Part shown: in pieces, positions 26,509 through 33,327 of the stretch
Layout: every line of letters begins with the position of its first letter
Position numbering within the stretch: the first letter of the stretch is position 1
Assembly (NCBI GenBank): GCA_029565535.1
Contig: JAKQNZ010000096.1
Span: 1-33,327, forward strand
Direction of reading: 5' to 3'
Source: Candidatus Cloacimonadota bacterium
Lineage (GTDB): Bacteria; Cloacimonadota; Cloacimonadia; Cloacimonadales; Cloacimonadaceae
Length of the DNA stretch: 33,327 bases
Notes under the pieces: generated by a model
The model's database searches: none
Told to the model about the DNA's origin: nothing
What the model saw: only the letters and a program-made list of their open reading frames with translations
Made by a program: the position numbers and the translations under genes

Positions 26509-27539
26509 CTTAGCTCTCCTTTGAATTGACGCAGCATCTTAAGATCGTTCTCAAAAAGGATCCGCATATCCGGAATATTGTATTTCAGCATGGCAATCCT
26601 TTCGATTCCCAGGCCAAAGGCAAAACCGGTATAAAGCTCAGAATCGATTCCCAAAATGTCAAACACATTGGGGTCTACCATTCCAGCTCCGCCCATTTCC
26701 AGCCAACCTGAGTTTTTGCATACCCGGCAACCTGAACCTCCACAAACCACGCAGGATATGTCCATCTCCGCGCTGGGTTCGGTGAAGGGGAAGAAATGGG
26801 GACGAATCCTGCTGCCAACTTTCTTGCCAAACATGATGGAGGCGAATTGTTGAAGGGTATCGGTCAGGTCTCCAAGGCTGATACCTTTATCTACTACCAG
26901 GGCTTCCACCTGATGGAAAACCGGGGAGTGGGAAGGGTCGGGCTTGTCGTTTCGATAACAGCGCCCAGGTGAGATTATCCTGATCGGCGGGGCATAGCGT
27001 TCCATGGTGCGGATTTGAACTGTGGAGGTTTGAGTTCTCAGCAAGCCGCCATTTTCCAGATAAAAGGTATCCGCCAGATTGCGGGAAGGATGATCGGCAG
27101 GGGTATTCAGGGCATCGAAATTGTGAAAATCATCATCGATATCAGGCCCTTCAGCTATTTCAAAACCCATGCTCAAAAACACTTCATCGATCTCTCTGCG
27201 AACTATGGTCAGCGGATGAAAACCACCGCGTGAGCTTTCGATTCCAGGCATGCTGAGATCGTAGGAACTCGCATTGGAATTATTCATCCAGGCCTGTTCC
27301 TTCACCTGCTTGCTTCTGATCTCCAGCAGAGCTTCAATCTGCGTCCGGCTTTGGTTTATCATATTTCCGAAAGCGGGACGCTCTTCCGGGCTAAGCTCCT
27401 TCATCCGGGCAAAAAGACCGTTCAAAACGCTCTTTTTCCCCAGATATTGAGCCTTTGCGTTCATCAGGTCATTTGCCGTAACACAGGCTTGAATGTCGGT
27501 TTCAGCCTGCTTTACCAATTCCTTCAGCTGTTCTTGCAA
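26505..27539 (-). CDS. pheS: Phenylalanyl-tRNA synthetase alpha subunit
   Basis: 344 aa; GRCYRNDKPDPSHSPVFHQVE, CVVCGGSGCRVCKNSGWLEMGGAGMV, GFAFGLGIERIAML. Confidence 0.97.
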   Translation of the reverse strand: MQEQLKELVKQAETDIQACVTANDLMNAKAQYLGKKSVLNGLFARMKELSPEERPAFGNMINQSRTQIEALLEIRSKQVKEQAWMNNSNASSYDLSMPGIESSRGGFHPLTIVRREIDEVFLSMGFEIAEGPDIDDDFHNFDALNTPADHPSRNLADTFYLENGGLLRTQTSTVQIRTMERYAPPIRIISPGRCYRNDKPDPSHSPVFHQVEALVVDKGISLGDLTDTLQQFASIMFGKKVGSRIRPHFFPFTEPSAEMDISCVVCGGSGCRVCKNSGWLEMGGAGMVDPNVFDILGIDSELYTGFAFGLGIERIAMLKYNIPDMRILFENDLKMLRQFKGELR

Positions 27540-27569
27540 CGTTTCCTCGATTAGATAAATAACTCGGAT

Positions 27570-27591
27570 TTACACGGATTACGCGGATTTT
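27570..27591. repeat. Left terminal inverted repeat of the GxxExxY element
   Basis: TTACACGGATTACGCGGATTTT; reverse complement matches 28044-28066 except for one extra base there. Confidence 0.85.
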
Positions 27592-27977
27592 CGCAGATTT
27601 CTTACCTTAAGTATCTTCCGTTTGATCTCGGCTTGGGGACCATAATTCAGGATCAGCCCCAGTTCCGTTTCCGTAGATTTTTTATTATGTAGTAGTTGAG
27701 CTTCATGTTCCGGCAGAATTCGGGCAGCAGTTTTCAGCTCAATAATATGTTTATCTTCCACCCTCAGATCGGCATAATACTTGCCGATAATGGTGTTTTC
27801 GTAATGGACTTCAATAGGCTTCTGGGATTCTACTTTCAAGCCAAGTTTATTCAGCTCATAGATCAGGGCGTTTAGATACACTTTCTCCAGATGACCGTAT
27901 CCCAAAGCGTTGTAAGTTTTGTAGAACATACCGATCTCTTTTTCAGTTAGGTCGTTATCTACTTCTTTACTCAGCAC
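27579..27977 (-). CDS. GxxExxY family protein
   Basis: 132 aa; LGYGHLEKVYLNALIYELNKLGLKVESQKPIEVHYENTIIGKYYADLRVEDKHIIELKT; GxxExxY motif plus nuclease-like D...ELK residues. Confidence 0.9.
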   Translation of the reverse strand: MLSKEVDNDLTEKEIGMFYKTYNALGYGHLEKVYLNALIYELNKLGLKVESQKPIEVHYENTIIGKYYADLRVEDKHIIELKTAARILPEHEAQLLHNKKSTETELGLILNYGPQAEIKRKILKVRNLRKSA

Positions 27978-28043
27978 TTATCTGATCCTTGTCATCATTA
28001 CTCGGTTTATGAGTTCAAAGGATGCGTATGCATAATCACTCAC

Positions 28044-28066
28044 AAAATCCGCGTGAATCCGTGTAA
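28044..28066. repeat. Right terminal inverted repeat of the GxxExxY element
   Basis: AAAATCCGCGTGAATCCGTGTAA; inverted partner of 27570-27591. Confidence 0.85.
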
Positions 28067-28069
28067 TTA

Positions 28070-28417
28070 TTACCCTTTTGCGATCTCGACCAGCTTGGCA
28101 AAAGCCGGAGCATCATGCCAGGCAAGGTGAGCCAAAGTTTTACGGTTGATATCTATATTGGCTTTATGAAGGCCGTTTATAAAGCGGCTGTAGCTCATGT
28201 CGTTCAAGCGGCAGGCAGCGTTGATACGGGTGATCCAAAGGCTGCGGAACTGGCGTTTTTTCAGCTTGCGATGTGCAAAAGCGAAGGCCATGGCGCGTTC
28301 CACGGTTTGGCGTGCTACGCGGTAGGTTTTGCTGCGGCGGCCAAAATAGCCACGGGCTTTCAGCATGTAAGCTTTTCTTCTGCGATGGGCTGCTACGTTA
28401 TTTGTTACTCTTGGCAT
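28070..28417 (-). CDS. rplT: Ribosomal protein bL20
   Basis: 115 aa; MPRVTNNVAAHRRRKAYMLKARGYFGRRSKTYRVARQTVERA. Confidence 0.97.
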   Translation of the reverse strand: MPRVTNNVAAHRRRKAYMLKARGYFGRRSKTYRVARQTVERAMAFAFAHRKLKKRQFRSLWITRINAACRLNDMSYSRFINGLHKANIDINRKTLAHLAWHDAPAFAKLVEIAKG

Positions 28418-28434
28418 TTGTCATTCCTCCTGTT

Positions 28435-28629
28435 TTAGATACCCAGCATCCGGTAGATTCTTTTTTCGTCAGCTTTCACGACGATGGCGCTGGTACGCAG
28501 ATTGCGTTTCAGTTTGGGTGATTTCTTGGTCTTGATATGAGCGCTTTTGGCGTGGTGGCGCACAATCTTTCCCGTGCCGGTAACTTTGAAGCGTTTGGCG
28601 GCCGATCGGTTGGTTTTGATCTTAGGCAT
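28435..28629 (-). CDS. rpmI: Ribosomal protein bL35
   Basis: 64 aa; [45 protein letters not shown]. Confidence 0.96.
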   Translation of the reverse strand: MPKIKTNRSAAKRFKVTGTGKIVRHHAKSAHIKTKKSPKLKRNLRTSAIVVKADEKRIYRMLGI

Positions 28630-28744
28630 TTTTATCTCCTTATCTATTAATCTCTTTTACTCCGGGTGCTTACCCGGGACTTCAGTTTTGCGATTATCTC
28701 AGGCGGGACTTGGATATCAGTCCGCAGGATTGATCAGGTTTGGC

Positions 28745-29410
28745 TTAGCTTTCGTTTTCCTGGCTGCTTTCAGGCGCAGTTTCTGCAACGGCAGCCGGTT
28801 CCAGGGTTTCAGGAACGGCGGTTTCCGCAGGTTTGGCGTCTTTGGCTAGAATGCGGTCGATGTCCTTTTTCGGGGTTACAACCATGGACAGAAGGTTGCG
28901 ATCGGATACGGGTTCGCTATCCACGTCCGCAATGTGACCCAATTCTGCTTTCAGCTTGTCCAAAACCCGGTAGCCCAGTTCTTTGTGCGCCATCTGCCGA
29001 CCCCGGAAACGCACGGTGAATTTCACCTTGTTATGCTGTTTCAGGAATTTGATGGCATTATTCTTCTTGAAGTTAAAGTCGTGTTCTTCGGTATTGGGGC
29101 CGAACTTGATTTCTTTCACTTCCACTTCATGTTGTTTTTTTCGGGCTTCCTTGGCTTTTTTCTCTTTCTCGAAGTAGTATTTGCTAAAATCCAATATGCG
29201 GCAGACCGGTGGCTCCACATTGGGAGAAATCTCCACCAGATCCAAATCGGCTTCTTCGGCGCGACGCAATGCTTCACGCAGGGTAACCACTCCAATCTGT
29301 TTTCCATCGCTACCGATCAGGCGAACTTTGTCCGCGTCGATCTGGTTATTGATGCGCTCTTTTGGCACCACTTCCTTGGTCTTTGCCTTACCACGTTTAA
29401 TCCGGATTAT
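28745..29410 (-). CDS. infC: Translation initiation factor IF-3, probable non-AUG start
   Basis: ERINNQIDADKVRLIGSDGKQIGVVTLREAL...VKFTVRFRGRQMAHKELG. SD AAGGAGG at 29416-29422, followed by in-frame ATA (29410) and ATC (29407); no ATG at a suitable distance. Confidence 0.9.
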   Translation of the reverse strand: MIRIKRGKAKTKEVVPKERINNQIDADKVRLIGSDGKQIGVVTLREALRRAEEADLDLVEISPNVEPPVCRILDFSKYYFEKEKKAKEARKKQHEVEVKEIKFGPNTEEHDFNFKKNNAIKFLKQHNKVKFTVRFRGRQMAHKELGYRVLDKLKAELGHIADVDSEPVSDRNLLSMVVTPKKDIDRILAKDAKPAETAVPETLEPAAVAETAPESSQENES

Positions 29411-29435
29411 AAGAACCTCCTTCTTACCGGAAATG

Positions 29436-29459
29436 AAAAAAGCGGAAACCAGGTTCCGC
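29436..29459 (-). terminator. Attenuator-like intrinsic terminator in the infC leader
   Basis: Minus strand GCGGAA-CCTGGT-TTCCGC followed by TTTTTT, upstream of the infC SD. Confidence 0.75.
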
Positions 29460-29493
29460 ATTCTTCACAGTAAAGAGTTTACTCTTCTTTATT

Positions 29494-29499
29494 ATTATA
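29494..29499 (-). promoter_or_regulatory. Candidate -10 box for the infC operon
   Basis: Perfect TATAAT on the minus strand; weak -35. Confidence 0.45.
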
Positions 29500-29732
29500 C
29501 TCAATGGCCTTAGTAGCTTTTCACCCTAAGGCAGAAGCATGCGGCTTCTTTTCATGGATGCCATAAATTTCCTCAGCCAATTCCTGTCAATCTCTTTCTT
29601 GGGTTTCATCTTTATCTTGCTTACATCGATCCACCGAATTGCGCCATAAGACTATGCTGTCAACCTTATTCGTTCCTTCCTGGCCCCTGGGTAGCAACCC
29701 GGTATCCACTCGAATTCCTCGCTGATTTGATT

Positions 29733-29776
29733 CGGGAGGGACTCGGGAGGATAGCGGGTGGCATTCGGGAGGTGAG
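29733..29776. repeat. Four-copy 11-bp G-rich tandem (CGGGAGGNNNN)
   Basis: CGGGAGGGACT CGGGAGGATAG CGGGTGGCATT CGGGAGGTGAG, exact 11-bp spacing. Confidence 0.9.
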
Positions 29777-29836
29777 GAAGAAGGGGACAGAAAATTACCT
29801 GCAAGATTAAAAATCAAGAAGAATTGACTTGACGAT

Positions 29837-29864
29837 TCTGACTACTAAGCCAAAATGAGTCAGA
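29837..29864. promoter_or_regulatory. Inverted repeat upstream of the TetR gene, candidate operator
   Basis: TCTGACT-N14-AGTCAGA. Confidence 0.4.
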
Positions 29865-29923
29865 TATTCAGACGTGTGTGTGTAAGGTATTGAGATACAA
29901 GCCATAACAACAAAGGAAAAGCT

Positions 29924-30523
29924 ATGAGTAATGCTGGTGAAAAACGGCAAATAATCCTGGAAACCGCTTCAAAGCTGTTTTCCAGATACGGATTTAACAA
30001 GACTTCTCTGGACGAGATAGCGGCAACAGCGCAGATCGCCAAAGGGACCGTTTACTATTATTATGCCAACAAAGAAGAGCTGTTTATGGCAGCGGTGGAG
30101 AAAAAGGCGGAGGATTACTTCCTGGCTTTGCAGGAGCAATTGGATGAGATTGAATCCTTTGAAGCCAAACTCCATGCGTTCTTGCATATTCCGATCAGGT
30201 TTGTGTATGAGAACATGCCGATTTTAATCGAATGCATGCGGAATCTACCTTACAATTACCAGGATCGCCTGAATGGTTTTCGGCTTGGCAATCGCAGCCG
30301 GATGATGGAGATGCTGAAGGGCATCCTGAAACTGGGAGAAGAACAGGGAATTCTGGCTGACAACATCTCAGGGGAGCGGTTAAGCGACATGCTGGTGGAC
30401 TGGTATCTTATGGGAGATATGAGCTTTACGGTGATCGATGTTCCAAAACTGCTGCAGCGAATTGAGCGCGATCACGAATTGATAATTCAGATGATTTTAT
30501 ATGGAATAGTAAAACGAGGTTAA
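29924..30523 (+). CDS. TetR/AcrR family transcriptional regulator
   Basis: 199 aa; KRQIILETASKLFSRYGFNKTSLDEIAATAQIAKGTVYYYYANKEELF. Confidence 0.95.
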   Translation: MSNAGEKRQIILETASKLFSRYGFNKTSLDEIAATAQIAKGTVYYYYANKEELFMAAVEKKAEDYFLALQEQLDEIESFEAKLHAFLHIPIRFVYENMPILIECMRNLPYNYQDRLNGFRLGNRSRMMEMLKGILKLGEEQGILADNISGERLSDMLVDWYLMGDMSFTVIDVPKLLQRIERDHELIIQMILYGIVKRG

Positions 30524-30525
30524 AC

Positions 30526-31905
30526 ATGAAAAAGACCCTCTTAATGTCGCTCCTGCTTATGTTTATGGCCATTGGGCTATCTGGCATAAGTTTGGAGGAG
30601 AGCATTGCCAAGGCCAGACAGAACAACAAGAATCTGCTGATGGCCATGGAAGACGTAAAAAAAGCCGAGCAAACTTACAATGACGTACGGGGCAGCCTGC
30701 TTCCGCAGCTCACTCTGCAGGGAGCATATGGACTGAGCAAAACTTATCTGCCACCTTCGGCCATTCCCTCATCATTCAGTGTGAGCTCTGGGCTGGATTC
30801 ACTAGCCACCGACAATGATCACTATCTTGCTGCAGTAGTGGAGAACATGGTTTCTTCCATGATTCCAGCCTCACCCAGCAATGAAGGATCCTTTGCTATG
30901 CAACTGAAGCTGGATCAGGTGATTTTTTTAGGCGGGAAACTGATAAACGGAATCAAGGCGGTGGATCGTTATCGCAGCATTCAGAAATTGCGGTACGATC
31001 TGGAAGAGCAGGATGTGGTTTTACAGACTACAGAGCTCTTCTACCAGTGCATGTTGGCAAAAAAGCTTTGGGATGTGCAAAAGGAAGGACTGCAGATTGC
31101 CAACCGCCATTTGCAGCGAGTGGAGCTCTTCCAAAGTGAAGGCCAGGTCTCCGAATTTGACGTTCTTAGAGCACGTTTGGAAGTGGCCAAGCTGCAACCC
31201 CAGGTTCTCCAGGCAGAAAACACCTATGATCTGGCACTGGCGGCTTTTCGCAAGCAGATCGGCGAAGCAGATTCGCAGGCGGTTCCCGAAGGGGAATTCC
31301 TGCTTCCTGACAAGCAGGCCATCAGTCTGGAAGAAGCCACCCAAATGGGCCTGAAACAGCGCACCGAACTGGAACTGGCAGATATTAACTCCCAGATAAT
31401 GGAGATTCGCTATAATGCCGAAAAAGGGAACTATCTTCCGAATATTGCCCTGAGTGCCGATTACTCGCTGTTTACCGCTGCAGATGATTATGGCATCCAG
31501 AGAGATGATTTTGGCAAGAAGTATGGACTCAGCATCGGTTTTCAAATTCCGTTGTTTACGGGCTTCTCCAATACATCAAAGCGGAATTATGCCCGGCATG
31601 ATTATCAGCAGGCCAGACTGATGCAACGCGACTCAGAAGAACTGATCGCTTTGCAGATCAGGCAGGATCATCAAAAATTGAATAACGCCTGGGAAAACTA
31701 CCGAGTTCAGGCGGAAAACATCAAACTGGCGGAACGCAGCCTGGAACTGGCACAGGTTCGATATGATAACCAGGTGGGTATCCAACTGGAAGTTTTCGAT
31801 GCTCAGATCATGCTGCAAGCTATCAAACTACAATATTATCAGGCGATCTATGAGATTATCTCGGCTGACCGCAATTTGAATAAATCACTGGGTATCAAAC
31901 TGTAA
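30526..31905 (+). CDS. TolC family outer membrane efflux protein
   Basis: 459 aa with signal peptide; SLEESIAKARQNNKNLLMAMEDVKKAEQTYNDVRGSLLPQLTL and a repeat half in the C-terminus. Confidence 0.93.
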   Translation: MKKTLLMSLLLMFMAIGLSGISLEESIAKARQNNKNLLMAMEDVKKAEQTYNDVRGSLLPQLTLQGAYGLSKTYLPPSAIPSSFSVSSGLDSLATDNDHYLAAVVENMVSSMIPASPSNEGSFAMQLKLDQVIFLGGKLINGIKAVDRYRSIQKLRYDLEEQDVVLQTTELFYQCMLAKKLWDVQKEGLQIANRHLQRVELFQSEGQVSEFDVLRARLEVAKLQPQVLQAENTYDLALAAFRKQIGEADSQAVPEGEFLLPDKQAISLEEATQMGLKQRTELELADINSQIMEIRYNAEKGNYLPNIALSADYSLFTAADDYGIQRDDFGKKYGLSIGFQIPLFTGFSNTSKRNYARHDYQQARLMQRDSEELIALQIRQDHQKLNNAWENYRVQAENIKLAERSLELAQVRYDNQVGIQLEVFDAQIMLQAIKLQYYQAIYEIISADRNLNKSLGIKL

Positions 31906-31910
31906 ACGGA

Positions 31911-32942
31911 GTGAAAATGAAAAGAGTACTACTGATCAGCCTAAGCCTGCTGCTGATTTTACTTGGCGCTTGCGGAAAGAAAAAAGAAGCCGCCAAAAAC
32001 ATGCAGCAAATCCAGGCGGAAGATGGAATTCCCATTCGCCAAAGGACAGTGGAAGCCACCACCTTCCATCAGGAACTGAAATACAACTCAAACTTGAATG
32101 GGCTGGAGGAATCCACTGCCCAGGCCATGGTGTCCGACATTATCACCCGCATTAATGCCAAAGTGGGGGACAGAGTTCAAAAGGGAGACGTGATAATCAG
32201 CTTTCCCGCCAATACCCCTGCTGCCCAATGGGAACAGGCTACTACTGCTTTTAACAGCATAAAGACTGTTTACGAAAGGATGCAAAGGCTCTTTGCCCAG
32301 GGCGCGATAAGCCAACAGGACCTGGACAATGTGGAAACCCAGTACAAAGTAAGCAAGGCGAATCTGGAAGCCAGCGAGCAGATGATAAATGTGCGAGCTC
32401 CCATTTCCGGGGTAATCACCGCCATGCTGGTAAACCCAAGCGAAAAGGTGTTTCCCGGCAAAGACCTCTTTACCGTAGCTTCCACAGGGGGCTACAAGGC
32501 TGTGATCATGGTTCCTGGAACTGAAGTAGCCAAGATAAAAAAAGGCGCCAAAGCAACCGCCACCTGGCTGGATACCAGCATCCAGGGACGGGTTTCTTCC
32601 ATCTCTATGGCCATGGATATGAATACTAAAGCGTTCCGTGTGGAGGTCAGTTTCCCTGGCTTGAATCCCAAGATCAGTTATGGGGTAACCTCTGAGATAA
32701 GTATTGAAATCCTTTCCAAACCGAAGGTCTTCGTTGTGGAGCGGGAGTATATAGTATACGAGAACGGCAATGCCTTCGTTTGGCTGAACGAAAATGGGCA
32801 GGCGGTAAAAAGGCAGATCACGACCGGGCTGGATAATTCACTTTCTATTGAGGTTACCAACGGCTTGAGCGGTGGGGAAAACTTGATCGTGGAAGGGATT
32901 AACATGCTATCCGACAACGCCAAACTGCAAGTAATCGAATAA
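31911..32942 (+). CDS. RND efflux periplasmic adaptor (HlyD/MFP family) lipoprotein
   Basis: 343 aa; LILLGACGKKKE lipobox; VGDRVQKGDVI lipoyl half and NVRAPISGVITAMLVNPSEKV. Confidence 0.94.
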   Translation: MKMKRVLLISLSLLLILLGACGKKKEAAKNMQQIQAEDGIPIRQRTVEATTFHQELKYNSNLNGLEESTAQAMVSDIITRINAKVGDRVQKGDVIISFPANTPAAQWEQATTAFNSIKTVYERMQRLFAQGAISQQDLDNVETQYKVSKANLEASEQMINVRAPISGVITAMLVNPSEKVFPGKDLFTVASTGGYKAVIMVPGTEVAKIKKGAKATATWLDTSIQGRVSSISMAMDMNTKAFRVEVSFPGLNPKISYGVTSEISIEILSKPKVFVVEREYIVYENGNAFVWLNENGQAVKRQITTGLDNSLSIEVTNGLSGGENLIVEGINMLSDNAKLQVIE

Positions 32943-32958
32943 TAGCAGGTACAAACAG

Positions 32959-33327
32959 ATGTTTCTTTCAAAACTCTCGATAGAGCGCCCGGTAATGGTT
33001 ACCATGGGCCTGCTGGTCTTCGTGGTCTTCGGACTGCTGGCCTATCTTGGCATGCCCCTAAACCTGATGCCGGACGTGAAACTGCCCTATGTAGTAGTGC
33101 AAACCGTGTATCCCGGAGCAGGACCCAACGAAGTGGAAAGCCAGATCACAGAAAGGGTCGAGGAAGCCGTGGCCACGGTTAGCCAGATAGACTATATCCA
33201 ATCTTATTCCATGGAAAGCGTTTCAATTGTGATGATCGCCTTCGAGATGGGTAAAGATGTGGATATTGCCAATCAGGAAGTAAAGGATAAGGTAGACAGC
33301 ATCATCCGTGATTTCCCCGACAATACC
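32959..33327 (+). CDS. RND efflux permease (AcrB/MexB family), truncated by the window edge
   Basis: Open from ATG 32959 to the last base: MFLSKLSIERPVMVTMGLLVFVVFGLLAYLGMPLNLMPDVKLPYVVVQTVYPGAGPNEVESQITERVEEAVATVSQIDYIQSYSMES. Absent from the ORF track because it has no stop in the window. Confidence 0.95.
   Translation, partial: MFLSKLSIERPVMVTMGLLVFVVFGLLAYLGMPLNLMPDVKLPYVVVQTVYPGAGPNEVESQITERVEEAVATVSQIDYIQSYSMESVSIVMIAFEMGKDVDIANQEVKDKVDSIIRDFPDNT

Noticed and set aside
28934-29473. 179-aa plus-strand ORF
   Set aside because: Antisense to infC, whose homology is unambiguous.
29587-29817. 76-aa minus-strand ORF in the infC-tetR intergenic region
   Set aside because: Covers the 11-bp G-rich tandem; composition is repeat-driven and there is no RBS.

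Overview
The window is 33.3 kb of a bacterial chromosome. Gene content suggests a Candidatus Cloacimonadota-like lineage, but that is only inference. From left to right it carries: tRNA-Val and tRNA-Pro (minus); crcB; tRNA-Ala; a transketolase; a pirin; a secreted caspase-like protein; a four-cluster ferredoxin with an aldehyde:ferredoxin oxidoreductase; radA (minus); a short redox operon (glutaredoxin, MarR, OsmC, thioredoxin-like lipoprotein); and a 1.6 kaa PKD/beta-helix surface protein with six internal repeats. Then comes a long minus-strand housekeeping block, read in transcription order: infC-rpmI-rplT-[GxxExxY]-pheS-pheT-coiled-coil-zapA-[6S-like RNA]-rny-ymdB-folD-lipoprotein. A TetR-controlled tripartite RND efflux operon runs off the right edge, and its permease is missing from the ORF track. 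The observations most worth a second look are: a 6S-like RNA fold between zapA and rny; a FolD that lacks the canonical cyclohydrolase lysine; a GxxExxY gene bracketed by ~22-bp inverted repeats; a probable non-AUG infC start downstream of an attenuator-like hairpin; a perfect 21-bp inverted repeat with a nested hairpin; an exact 11-bp-period G-rich tandem; an alternating conserved/variable beta-helix array; and a caspase domain fused to a barrel-like C-terminus. No CRISPR array or clear defence system was found.
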